In this document: one piece after another, positions 1 through 6,673 of the stretch | How positions within the stretch are numbered: the stretch's first letter is position 1 | How the letters are laid out: each line of letters starts with the position of its first letter | Origin: Thermoguttaceae bacterium | GTDB taxonomy: Bacteria; Planctomycetota; Planctomycetia; Pirellulales; Thermoguttaceae | Assembly: GCA_028695865.1 (NCBI GenBank) | Contig: JAQVID010000043.1 | Location: 1 to 11,096, forward strand | Length of the DNA stretch: 11,096 nt | Direction of reading: 5' to 3' | Made by a program: the position numbers and the translations under genes | Notes under the pieces: generated by a model | Told to the model about the DNA's origin: nothing | Database searches by the model: none | Seen by the model: only the letters and a program-made list of their open reading frames with translations

Positions 1-82
1 AAATCGATCTTTTTTTACCGCGGCCAAAAAAATTTTTTCTACTCGAAATTTTGGGGAAAAGCTGTTTTTGAACGCAAATGCT

Positions 83-111
83 TTTACGTAAATAAGCAAG
101 ATAGTTAAAAT
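83..111 (+). promoter_or_regulatory. Possible weaker promoter upstream of gltX
   Basis: TTTACG (83-88), a 17-nt spacer and TAAAAT (106-111) make a moderate sigma70-like match. The surroundings are AT-rich, where chance matches are common, and a better promoter lies downstream at 167-194. It could be a second upstream promoter or noise. Confidence 0.25.
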
Positions 112-166
112 AGAGGGTCGCGAACTTCTCTTTATCGGCTGTGTGCCACTCCGAGCTTGAATGTTC

Positions 167-194
167 TTGACGCGTTGCTTTCATTTGGTACAAT
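167..194 (+). promoter_or_regulatory. Probable gltX promoter (sigma70-like)
   Basis: TTGACG (167-172), a 16-nt spacer and TACAAT (189-194) each match the consensus at five of six positions. The predicted start of transcription is near 201, giving a leader of about 230 nt before gltX. The next gene in this direction is gltX. No other strong pair was found between here and the gltX start. Confidence 0.55.
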
Positions 195-267
195 GATGTT
201 TTACACGACCGCAAAATACTTTGGTCTTCCCGGGTATGATGTTACGGATCGAAGCGTTTGTATGAGA

Positions 268-326
268 TACGTAATATATAATACAATATATATTGATATA
301 TTGTGATACATTATGTATATTGCATA
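268..326 (+). repeat. AT-rich imperfect hairpin in gltX leader
   Basis: An inner perfect dyad pairs 283-291 with 296-304 (9 bp) around the loop ATTG. An outer imperfect stem pairs 268-278 with 316-326: nine Watson-Crick pairs, one G-U and one mismatch. A small dyad with ATACAT/ATGTAT arms (306-318) lies in the 3' half. The element could fold as RNA in the leader or act as a DNA operator. Low complexity makes some pairing expected by chance, but the two nested stems together are notable. Confidence 0.4.
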
Positions 327-405
327 CCTCCCGTGAACAAAACCCCCTGACCAGACGCCTTGCGGCAGTATTTGTGTGACAATAACTGTCGGCAACGACT
401 ACCAT

Positions 406-425
406 AAAAATAATTAAAAATAATT
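406..425 (+). repeat. Tandem AT 10-mer before gltX
   Basis: AAAAATAATT occurs twice head to tail (406-415 and 416-425), ending 6 nt before the gltX ATG. It occupies the place where a Shine-Dalgarno sequence would be expected, and no good one is present. An unstructured AU-rich stretch of this kind could help ribosome loading, but that is inference. Confidence 0.5.
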
Positions 426-431
426 GAGTTC

Positions 432-2099
432 ATGATGACTACAGTAAGAACACGTTTTGCGCCAAGCCCAACCGGTTACCTTCATATAGGCGGTGTGCGA
501 ACGGCACTGTTTTGTTATCTCTTTGCCCGGAAGAACCGCGGTCAATTCATTTTACGCATTGACGACACGGACCAGCAACGGAACGTTGAAGAAGCTTTGG
601 CACCGATACTCGACGGTCTGCGTTGGCTTGGTATTCAATGGGATGAAGGTCCCTTGGTTGGCGGCCCATACGAGCCTTATTATCAGTCGCAACGAGTGGA
701 AAAATATCAAGCGGCGGTTGATCGGTTGATCGCGGAGGGACACGCATATTATGATTACGCGCTTCCCGAAGAATTACAGGCCGAGCGAGACGCGGCGCTT
801 CAGGCAAAGACGACGTTTGTTTACTCGCGGCGGTTCATGGCAACAACGCCGCAGGAACGAACCGAATTTGAAGCCCAGGGACGTAAAGCGGTTGTGCGAC
901 TCAAGATGCCCCGCGAAGGCAAATTGGTTATCGACGATCTCATTCGTGGTGAGGTTACTTTTGATTGGGCCATGGAACAAGACCATGTTATTCAACGGGC
1001 TGACGGCTCGTGTCTTTATCATCTGGCAAACGTCGTTGACGATTACGAGTTTGGTATTACTCATGTCATTCGCGCCGAAGAGCATTTGTCAAACACTCCG
1101 CGACAAATATTTATTGCGCATTCGCTCGGTTATGAACTTCCCCGCTATGCCCATCTGCCTTTTGTCGCCGAGCCGCAGAACAAGACCAAATTGAGCAAAC
1201 GCAAACTCGATAAGTATCTCAAGAATCGCGACTTTGCCAAGTTGGTTGAACATGGCAAGCGAATCGCCGATCGCGTTGGACTTCAAACGGAAGCGGACGG
1301 TTTTAATCCGGTCATTGTCGACTTTTATCGTCAGGTCGGATACTTGCCGGAAGCGATTGACAACTATATCGCGCTCCTCGGTTGGGCTTTGGATGACAAG
1401 GCGGAATTCTTTATGAAAGACGATTTGATTGAGCTTTTTACGCTCGATCGGGTCAACAAGGCCCCGGCGTCATTCGATCCGGCCAAACTTTTCGCGTTTC
1501 AGGAAAAGCACATGCTTCAGCTTCCTCTTGAAAACAAGTATTCGCGTGTTCTGCGGTATTTGTTCGCGGCAAACCTGATTGCTTCTGACGCGGTTCCTTC
1601 GACCGTGTTTGCCGATTTGCCGGACGAAATGCCTGTGAATACAGCGGTGACCATGCCAGGGTGCCCGGAACTTTCTTCAGAGCAAGTGCGAACAACGATC
1701 GAAAAGTTGATCGTGGCCGCCGGGGATCGAATTAAGGTTTCCGGCGACATCCTTGATTTCTCCGATTTCTTCGCAAGTGATGCAAACTTCCCCATTGACG
1801 AAAAAGCGTGGGACAAACGAATTACACAAGACGCAAGCGCGCCGATTCTGCTCAAGGAACTTCGTTCACGCTTCGCCGCTATTCCTGAAGAAAAATTTAC
1901 CGCTGCGGAAACGGAAGCTCTTTTACACGCGTTCATGGAAGAAAAAGAGCTCAAGCCGGCCCAAATCATTCACGCTCTGCGCGTTGCGACCACAGGCAAA
2001 AGCGTTGGGTTGGGCATGTTCGACGCACTCGAAATTCTGGGGCGTGCACGAACGCTCAAACGCTTTGATACCGTACTGGCGAAAGTTGCTGTACAATGA
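432..2099 (+). CDS. gltX: Glutamyl-tRNA synthetase
   Basis: This cytosolic class I aminoacyl-tRNA synthetase attaches glutamate to tRNA-Glu using ATP. The HIGH-type motif is in PSPTGYLHIGG (residues 11-21, HIGG at 18-21) and the KMSKS-type motif is KLSKR (253-257). The stretch YHLANVVDDYEFGITHVIRAEEH-like between them is typical of the catalytic core. The protein has 555 residues against about 470 in E. coli. Part of the extra length is an insertion of about 33 residues directly after KLSKR (about 259-292), before the conserved GYLPEA and NYIALLGW segments. I recall this as a planctomycete-type feature. The C-terminal third is the alpha-helical anticodon-binding region. Two ATG codons occur in a row (432 and 435) with no strong ribosome binding site. 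Whether it also charges tRNA-Gln cannot be told from the sequence. It converges with the minus-strand operon. Confidence 0.96.
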   Translation: MMTTVRTRFAPSPTGYLHIGGVRTALFCYLFARKNRGQFILRIDDTDQQRNVEEALAPILDGLRWLGIQWDEGPLVGGPYEPYYQSQRVEKYQAAVDRLIAEGHAYYDYALPEELQAERDAALQAKTTFVYSRRFMATTPQERTEFEAQGRKAVVRLKMPREGKLVIDDLIRGEVTFDWAMEQDHVIQRADGSCLYHLANVVDDYEFGITHVIRAEEHLSNTPRQIFIAHSLGYELPRYAHLPFVAEPQNKTKLSKRKLDKYLKNRDFAKLVEHGKRIADRVGLQTEADGFNPVIVDFYRQVGYLPEAIDNYIALLGWALDDKAEFFMKDDLIELFTLDRVNKAPASFDPAKLFAFQEKHMLQLPLENKYSRVLRYLFAANLIASDAVPSTVFADLPDEMPVNTAVTMPGCPELSSEQVRTTIEKLIVAAGDRIKVSGDILDFSDFFASDANFPIDEKAWDKRITQDASAPILLKELRSRFAAIPEEKFTAAETEALLHAFMEEKELKPAQIIHALRVATTGKSVGLGMFDALEILGRARTLKRFDTVLAKVAVQ

Positions 2100-2117
2100 C
2101 TCCTGTTCGTTTTGTCT

Positions 2118-2165
2118 GCGGAAGTCCTGCCGTGTGCAAAGGCGGAAGTCTCGTCGTGTGCAAAG
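2118..2165. repeat. Two tandem 24-bp repeats between convergent genes
   Basis: Units 2118-2141 and 2142-2165 share GCGGAAGTC at the 5' end and CGTGTGCAAAG at the 3' end and differ at three positions in the centre. They fill most of the 76-bp space between the gltX stop and the stop of the opposing gene. A GGCG (2141-2144) and CGCC (2168-2171) followed by CTTTTT could make a very weak terminator, but the stem is only 4 bp around a long loop, so I do not call one. Confidence 0.75.
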
Positions 2166-2175
2166 AACGCCCTTT

Positions 2176-3060
2176 TTAGAACGGTTTGCCCACGACGCGG
2201 CAGTGCGGAAGCGATTCATAAGCGGCAATTTCTTCCGCGTGGGGGGCAAAGGCAAGGACCCGAATCGATGCACGCGGAAATTGTCGGGATGTTTGCTCCA
2301 CTTGTGCACGAAACGCCTTGTCTCCAGGATCAACCGAGTCGATGACAATCACACCGGGGGCATCGCTCACACCGGGGGCATCGCTCAATTCCAAAAGTTC
2401 TTTGAATGTTCCCCTACGCGCGGTTCGTGAATGGAATGTGTAAAGCTCAACGACGAATCGTCCCAATTCGGCATCGTTTTCCGAGACGACAAAAACATCT
2501 GTCGCCGAAGGCGCTTGCGGGAACGAATTGCATTCCAGGAGAATCGACAGAAACGGAGACGCTTTTTCGTTTTTTGTAATAAGGGCTTTGGCAATATCAC
2601 TGTCGGTACAAGTTTGCGGCAAGGAGAAAAATCCTTTTTCGCCACGCAAAAAAGTTTCGAACCAATCGCGGCCGAAGCAGTTCCATTGATCAAGATAAAA
2701 GCGTCCGGAGATCGACGCGGGACGACCGGTCCGAAGTTCTCCTTGGCAAAGCGAATCGACCAGCAGTACAATTCGCGCAAGCGGCGAATATTGCTGAAGT
2801 CGGTCGAACGTTGCCTGTTCGTACTGACCGGGATACTCCTGAAACACAAAAAACATATCGGGCGATACTGTTTGATTCATCGTATCACAAAGATATTCGT
2901 CCGGTGAATTGTATTCCACAAGAGAGAATTCATGCCACGCTTTCAGAGCACGCAGCCAGGAAGCGACTTCGCGAAATCCCTGTCGGTTACTGTTGCCGCA
3001 GACAGCGACACACAGCGGACGACGCGCTGTATCCGGTCGAAAAGCGGTTAAAGTTGGCAC
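2176..3060 (-). CDS. Unrecognised protein, possibly two receiver-like halves
   Basis: I do not recognise a named family. The 294-residue product starts with GTG. It has no signal peptide or membrane segment, so it is probably cytosolic. It appears to have two alpha/beta halves. Residues 16-160 have hydrophobic strands LCVAVCGN, MFFVFQEY and ARIVLLVDS. Residues 187-294 have DVFVVSEND, GVIVIDSV, IRVLAF and a final VVGKPF. The last resembles the conserved Lys-Pro of two-component receiver domains, with D241 where the phosphoacceptor might lie. The acidic cluster of a true receiver is not clear, so any such fold would be degenerate. The gene starts 3 nt after the lgt stop and its Shine-Dalgarno lies inside lgt, implying translational coupling. 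A six-residue tandem duplication (226-237) precedes the IVIDS strand. The gene is well supported; the fold is inference. Confidence 0.8.
   Translation of the reverse strand: MPTLTAFRPDTARRPLCVAVCGNSNRQGFREVASWLRALKAWHEFSLVEYNSPDEYLCDTMNQTVSPDMFFVFQEYPGQYEQATFDRLQQYSPLARIVLLVDSLCQGELRTGRPASISGRFYLDQWNCFGRDWFETFLRGEKGFFSLPQTCTDSDIAKALITKNEKASPFLSILLECNSFPQAPSATDVFVVSENDAELGRFVVELYTFHSRTARRGTFKELLELSDAPGVSDAPGVIVIDSVDPGDKAFRAQVEQTSRQFPRASIRVLAFAPHAEEIAAYESLPHCRVVGKPF
2351..2386 (-). repeat. In-frame 18-bp perfect tandem duplication
   Basis: The 18-bp unit at 2351-2368 is repeated exactly at 2369-2386. In the minus-strand gene it encodes SDAPGV twice (residues 226-237), in a predicted loop before a hydrophobic strand. 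The perfect identity suggests a recent slippage event that keeps the frame. Confidence 0.9.
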
Positions 3061-3063
3061 AAG

Positions 3064-4527
3064 CTATTCTCCTTTTTCCGTCGAGAATTTGCCTTGGTAA
3101 TCGGCATAAGCCTGCTTGGCGGGCGAACGCAAAATATAAGCAAAGACAACAAGGGCGACCAGCGTGGTCACAATGCTTACACACTGCGAGACACTCAAGC
3201 CGGTTCCCAGGAACGAGGCCTCGTCGGTTCGAACAAGCTCCAAAAAGAAACGGTTGGCAGCATACAAAAACAGCATGGTAACAAAAAGGAGTCCATCACG
3301 CTTGTATATCCGATCCAGCGCAAGGAGCACAAAACAGAGGAGAAACGCCGCAAGCGAACTAATGATTTGCGAAGGCCAAACCGCTTTGATTGTTGCGTAG
3401 TTCGGGACAAAAACGAATCGTTCCGTTTTGCTTTCGGCCTCGGCCTGCTTGGCGTCTGCACTTATGTTTTTATCCGGTACATGACACACAAAGAGAATGC
3501 TTTGCCGCGGCGAATTCATCATGGCCGTATACAGAAAATGAAAAAAATCGCCATTGCCGTATACTTCCACGAGTTGCAACCGCTTTTGGATATTCGCGTC
3601 AACGACTTTGCAGTTTCCGGCGTAGCCAATCTGTTTAATTATCATGCCAGGCTTCATACCGGCCCGGGCAGCAGGCGAATCGGCGTCGACCGACGCAATG
3701 ACGACCGGACCCGGCTCCGCGGTCCAAAGCGATTGGGACGCGTGCTTGAGCGAAAAGACCGTTCTTGTTGCGATGTTTGATTGAGCCGGCTTGAGGACGA
3801 TTCCTGCCAGAGACGCCTCACCGGTTTCAAGCTGGTGCACATGGGCGGGACTGCCAACAGGGAATGTAATTCCGGGCGGTCCATCGCACACCGCGCCGAA
3901 GCAGCAGCCGTTCATGAGACATCCCAGACGCCCAATGGCGATTCCGAGCATGAGCCCGGGCGCAAAGAGATCGAGGGTCGCCAGGACGGGCAGCTTGCGA
4001 ATCGTCAGGTAGGCAAGAACACCGAAAATACCGCCGATAATCGAGCCGTATACGACAAGTCCTCCGTTGGCCATATTGAAGATGTTGCAAATGGTACCCC
4101 AGCATGAATCGGCGACAATCGTACTCCAATATTCGAAAACGAAAAATGTTCTGGCGCCGAGAATACCGCAAAGGACGCCGACCGTGGCAATGGAAACAAG
4201 GGTGTCTGGCGGGATGTTCCATTTTCTTTTTCCCCGCCAGAGTACCAGACCGGTCGAGCAGATGATCGCGAGCATGAGAAAAACGCCGTAACCGCGGACA
4301 GGAAATCCGCGGGCTTCGGCCAGTTTCGGCATAATAACAACGACAATGAGCAAGGCGACCGCCGCCAGAGAGCAATAACTTCCCAAGTCGTTAAACGGTC
4401 GTCTTCGCAAATATCGCGTAGTAATCATCCAGGCAATCATTGCAAGAATCAGCCAGAAAAAAAGACCGATTCCAAATAAGGGAAAACCGCAAAGCTGCGA
4501 CGGAATGTAAAAAAGAGTCGGTCTCAT
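3064..4527 (-). CDS. lgt: Prolipoprotein diacylglyceryl transferase, enlarged
   Basis: Lgt is an inner-membrane enzyme that moves diacylglycerol from phosphatidylglycerol onto the lipobox cysteine of prolipoproteins. The core begins near residue 76 (VRGYGVFL, matching E. coli HWYGLMY). It continues with GILGARTFFVFEYW (R126), GGLVVYGSIIGG (155-166), the signature GRLGCLMNGCCFG (199-211) and Y422/R426/E430, which match E. coli Y235/R239/E243. It has 487 residues against about 290 in E. coli. Residues 1-75 add two probable membrane segments (about 11-35 and 51-68). About 140 residues (240-380) are inserted between the signature and the PSQ segment. They include a PDZ-like stretch (GPVVIASVDADSPAARAG, then MKPGMII). 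The E. coli His103 position is Y160 here. The gene lies 19 nt after panC. No clear Shine-Dalgarno is seen, but no better start exists. Confidence 0.92.
   Translation of the reverse strand: MRPTLFYIPSQLCGFPLFGIGLFFWLILAMIAWMITTRYLRRRPFNDLGSYCSLAAVALLIVVVIMPKLAEARGFPVRGYGVFLMLAIICSTGLVLWRGKRKWNIPPDTLVSIATVGVLCGILGARTFFVFEYWSTIVADSCWGTICNIFNMANGGLVVYGSIIGGIFGVLAYLTIRKLPVLATLDLFAPGLMLGIAIGRLGCLMNGCCFGAVCDGPPGITFPVGSPAHVHQLETGEASLAGIVLKPAQSNIATRTVFSLKHASQSLWTAEPGPVVIASVDADSPAARAGMKPGMIIKQIGYAGNCKVVDANIQKRLQLVEVYGNGDFFHFLYTAMMNSPRQSILFVCHVPDKNISADAKQAEAESKTERFVFVPNYATIKAVWPSQIISSLAAFLLCFVLLALDRIYKRDGLLFVTMLFLYAANRFFLELVRTDEASFLGTGLSVSQCVSIVTTLVALVVFAYILRSPAKQAYADYQGKFSTEKGE
3069..3075 (-). promoter_or_regulatory. 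Ribosome binding site supporting the GTG start
   Basis: AAAGGAG lies 8 nt before the GTG at 3060 on the minus strand and inside the last codons of lgt. It fixes the non-ATG start and points to translation coupled to lgt. Confidence 0.75.
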
Positions 4528-4546
4528 GTGTTCGTTTCAAAAAAGG

Positions 4547-5422
4547 TCAGACTTGGGGGGCGGGTTCAATTACCATGTTATCGATCAGTCGGGTTTGACC
4601 AAATCGAACGGCCAGAAGGACAACGACATTCCCGGCCACGGTCTCCATTTCACGAAGTGTTTCCGGATCGGCCACACATATATAATCTATCGTGGTATTC
4701 GGAACGGCTTCAATCAGTGTACGCATCGTCGCCTTGATAACATCAACGTTGCGCTGCCCGCTGTGAATCAGGTATTCGGCTTGGCCCAACGACTCATAAA
4801 GAACCAACGCGTCTTTTCGCTGCTGCTTGTCGAGATACTTGTTTCGACTACTCATGGCAAGTCCGTCTTGCTCGCGAATAATCGGACAACCGACAATCTC
4901 AATCGGAAGATTAAGGTCGTGAACCATGTGCTTCACAACGGCCAACTGCTGAAAGTCTTTCTGACCAAAATAGGCGACATCCGCCATGGACGCCTGGAAC
5001 AGTTTGAGAACCACGGTCGCAACGCCGTCGAAATGAGTCGGACGAAAACTCCCCTCAAGGACTTCTGTTAAAGGGCCTCCGACATGGACTCCGGTTGAAA
5101 AACCACGGGGATACATCTGCTGCGGATCAGGAGCAAAAACGAAATCGATTCCAATCTGCGACAGGAGTTCCAGATCAGCGTCGAGCGTTCGCGGGTACTT
5201 GGCGTAATCTTCATTGGGAGCAAACTGGATCGGATTGACGAAAACGGAAACGACCGTTATGTCGCATTCGTTTTTCGCGGCAATGGCCAAACTGAGATGT
5301 CCATAGTGAAGGGCTCCCATGGTTGGCACCAAACCGATTGTTTTGCCTTCCTTTTTGAATGTTGTGAGACGACGCTGCAATTCGAGAGGGTCACGAATGA
5401 CTTCCGGAAGTTTGGGTTCCAT
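4547..5422 (-). CDS. panC: Pantothenate synthetase (pantoate-beta-alanine ligase)
   Basis: PanC condenses pantoate and beta-alanine with ATP through a pantoyl-adenylate intermediate, the last step to pantothenate and so to coenzyme A. It is cytosolic. The 291-residue length fits the family. All main motifs are present: VPTMGALHYGH (32-42, HxGH), FVNPIQF (61-67), THFDGVATVV (129-138), YFGQKDFQQL (151-160) and REQDGLAMSSRN (183-194). The frame stays open to 5695, but that extension lies over the moxR 3' end. The ATG at 5422 has GGAG at 8 nt and gives the family's normal N-terminus. The gene lies 52 nt after moxR and 19 nt before lgt. Its substrate pantoate derives from 2-oxoisovalerate, also the leucine precursor, which gives it a plausible reason to sit with leuCD. 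Confidence 0.96.
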   Translation of the reverse strand: MEPKLPEVIRDPLELQRRLTTFKKEGKTIGLVPTMGALHYGHLSLAIAAKNECDITVVSVFVNPIQFAPNEDYAKYPRTLDADLELLSQIGIDFVFAPDPQQMYPRGFSTGVHVGGPLTEVLEGSFRPTHFDGVATVVLKLFQASMADVAYFGQKDFQQLAVVKHMVHDLNLPIEIVGCPIIREQDGLAMSSRNKYLDKQQRKDALVLYESLGQAEYLIHSGQRNVDVIKATMRTLIEAVPNTTIDYICVADPETLREMETVAGNVVVLLAVRFGQTRLIDNMVIEPAPQV

Positions 5423-5430
5423 CGTTTTGA

Positions 5431-5434
5431 CTCC
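5431..5434 (-). promoter_or_regulatory. Ribosome binding site that decides the panC start
   Basis: GGAG lies 8 nt before the ATG at 5422 on the minus strand. It supports that start over the longer open frame reaching 5695, which would overlap moxR by about 220 nt. Confidence 0.7.
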
Positions 5435-5459
5435 ATTTTCATTTTGATAAAACAGTAAA

Positions 5460-5470
5460 CGCGAAACGCG
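5460..5470 (-). other. Small hairpin after moxR stop
   Basis: CGCG, an AAA loop (TTT on the minus strand) and CGCG form a 4-bp stem just after the moxR stop. On the minus strand the following bases are TTTACTG, not a clean U-run. It could be a weak attenuator or processing site in the operon, or chance. Confidence 0.25.
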
Positions 5471-5474
5471 ATGA

Positions 5475-6626
5475 TTATGTTCGTGGAACCGGCACACTTC
5501 GCACAAGTTGTACCAGTACCTGATCAGCGGTAATGCCTTCGATTTCCGCTTCAGCGGAAAGAATGACCCGATGACGCAATGTGGGCAAGGCAAGTTGAAT
5601 AATGTCGTCGGGGACAACAAAAGCGCGGCCTCGAAACGCGGCCAGTGTCCGCGCGCCCTGCATGAGAGCAATACCGGCTCGCGGCGAAGCACCAAGACTC
5701 AATCGCGGAAATGATCGCGTTAAGCGAACGATTGTATTGATATAATGCACCAGTTGCGGCGCAACGTGTACTCCATTGATCAAAGCCGAAAATCGCAGAA
5801 TTTCTTCCGGACCGGTCACGGCCGCGGTATCGCCCAGCTTTTCCGCCGGCGCAATCGTTCGTCCGTGCATTTTGAGAATGGTTTCTTCCTGTCCGGCAGT
5901 CGGATAGTCGATAATGAGCTTGAACATAAAGCGGTCAATCTGCGCTTCGGGCAGATGATAAGTTCCTTCGGATTCAATCGGGTTCTGCGTCGCCAGAACG
6001 AAAAACGGCCGGGGTAAAACATGCGTCTGATTATCAACCGTAACGCTGTACTCTTGCATCGTTTCCAGAAGGGCGGCATGTGTTTTGGCCGGCGAGCGGT
6101 TGATCTCATCGGCGAGCAAAAGTTGTGTGAAAACAGGACCGGGGCGAAACCGGAACTCCTGAATCTTGAGGTCGTAAATGGGAGAACCGGTTATGTCCGA
6201 AGGCATGAGGTCGGGCGTGAACTGAATGCGTCCGAAATCGCAGCCGAGCACACGTCCCAGCGTTCGGACGAAAAGCGTTTTCCCAAGTCCTGGCACACTT
6301 TCGATCAAGACGTGTCCCGCCGAAAAGAGAGCGACAAGCGTACCGACGACCAATTCTTCCTGACCAACAAATACTTTACCGGTTTCGTTGACGATCCGTT
6401 GATACAAGGCGGAAAAGGCCGCAAGCTCCGCGTCCATTTGCGCATTGAGTTCAGACGGCCGGAACGGGGCCAATTCGTCAGGCGGCTGATGGGCGATCGA
6501 CTCACCGGACATTTGCGCTGTTGCAATTGCCTCCGCCGAGGCTTCGGACCCCGTTGGCACTTGGGCGGTCGGGATTCCGTTTGATTGAGACGCAGGGCTT
6601 TCGGGCGTAATTTCCGGTTCGTTCAT
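5475..6626 (-). CDS. MoxR-family AAA+ ATPase
   Basis: MoxR proteins are hexameric AAA+ ATPases thought to act as chaperones that help assemble or activate partner complexes, usually with DUF58 or VWA-domain proteins. In this 383-residue product Walker A is VPGLGKT (111-117), Walker B is LLLADEIN (169-176, D173/E174), sensor 1 is ATQNP (212-216) and a likely arginine finger is R232 in IDRFMF. The sensor-2 region is LGASPRAG (R316). About the first 70 residues are rich in Ala, Pro, Ser, Thr and Glu and look disordered, which is longer than in many MoxR proteins. The ATG at 6626 has GGAG 10 nt upstream; the frame is open to 6695, but that would run into leuD. No DUF58, VWA or transglutaminase gene lies beside it, so its client is unknown. 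It sits between leuD (47 nt) and panC (52 nt). Confidence 0.93.
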   Translation of the reverse strand: MNEPEITPESPASQSNGIPTAQVPTGSEASAEAIATAQMSGESIAHQPPDELAPFRPSELNAQMDAELAAFSALYQRIVNETGKVFVGQEELVVGTLVALFSAGHVLIESVPGLGKTLFVRTLGRVLGCDFGRIQFTPDLMPSDITGSPIYDLKIQEFRFRPGPVFTQLLLADEINRSPAKTHAALLETMQEYSVTVDNQTHVLPRPFFVLATQNPIESEGTYHLPEAQIDRFMFKLIIDYPTAGQEETILKMHGRTIAPAEKLGDTAAVTGPEEILRFSALINGVHVAPQLVHYINTIVRLTRSFPRLSLGASPRAGIALMQGARTLAAFRGRAFVVPDDIIQLALPTLRHRVILSAEAEIEGITADQVLVQLVRSVPVPRT

Positions 6627-6641
6627 GGTCGTTTGTCTCCC

Positions 6642-6655
6642 GTTCCTGAAGGAAC
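6642..6655 (-). other. Small hairpin in the leuD-moxR gap
   Basis: GTTCC and GGAAC form a perfect 5-bp stem around a 4-nt loop in the 47-nt gap. On the minus strand it ends directly before the GGGAG ribosome binding site of moxR and could tune its translation. No U-run follows, so it is not a terminator. Confidence 0.35.
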
Positions 6656-6673
6656 ATAAAAGGATGAGGGCCG

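Larger units (their letters stand above)
1..431. other. Gene-free region upstream of gltX
   Basis: No convincing coding sequence is seen on either strand. The left end carries an A7T6 tract (26-38), which could be intrinsically bent DNA. Two promoter-like hexamer pairs read toward gltX, the better one at 167-194. A strongly AT-rich block at about 262-321 contains several nested dyads and stands out against the roughly 50% GC of the flanking genes. A tandem AT 10-mer lies directly before the gltX start. If transcription starts from the 167-194 promoter, the gltX leader is about 230 nt, long enough for a regulatory structure. No T-box or other known riboswitch signature was recognised. Confidence 0.6.

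Noticed and set aside
193..306. 37-codon open frame on + in the gltX leader
   Set aside because: Its first ATG overlaps the -10 element of the predicted promoter, so it would not be on the transcript, and it runs through the AT-rich hairpin.
181..405. 74-residue open frame on the minus strand upstream of gltX
   Set aside because: It has no recognisable family features, spans the AT-rich dyad block, and has no supporting promoter or ribosome binding site.
2100..2175. Intrinsic terminator between the convergent genes
   Set aside because: The only candidate has a 4-bp GGCG/CGCC stem with a loop of over 20 nt before CTTTTT, too weak to call.
1753..2430. 225-residue open frame on + across the end of gltX and the unknown gene
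   Set aside because: It is a frame-shifted shadow of gltX that runs on through the tandem repeats and opposite the unknown gene. Its Arg/Lys/Ser/Cys-rich composition is not protein-like.
5423..5695. Upstream extension of the panC frame (would give 382 residues)
   Set aside because: It overlaps the moxR 3' end, the extra residues resemble no PanC N-terminus, and ATG 5422 has a good ribosome binding site.
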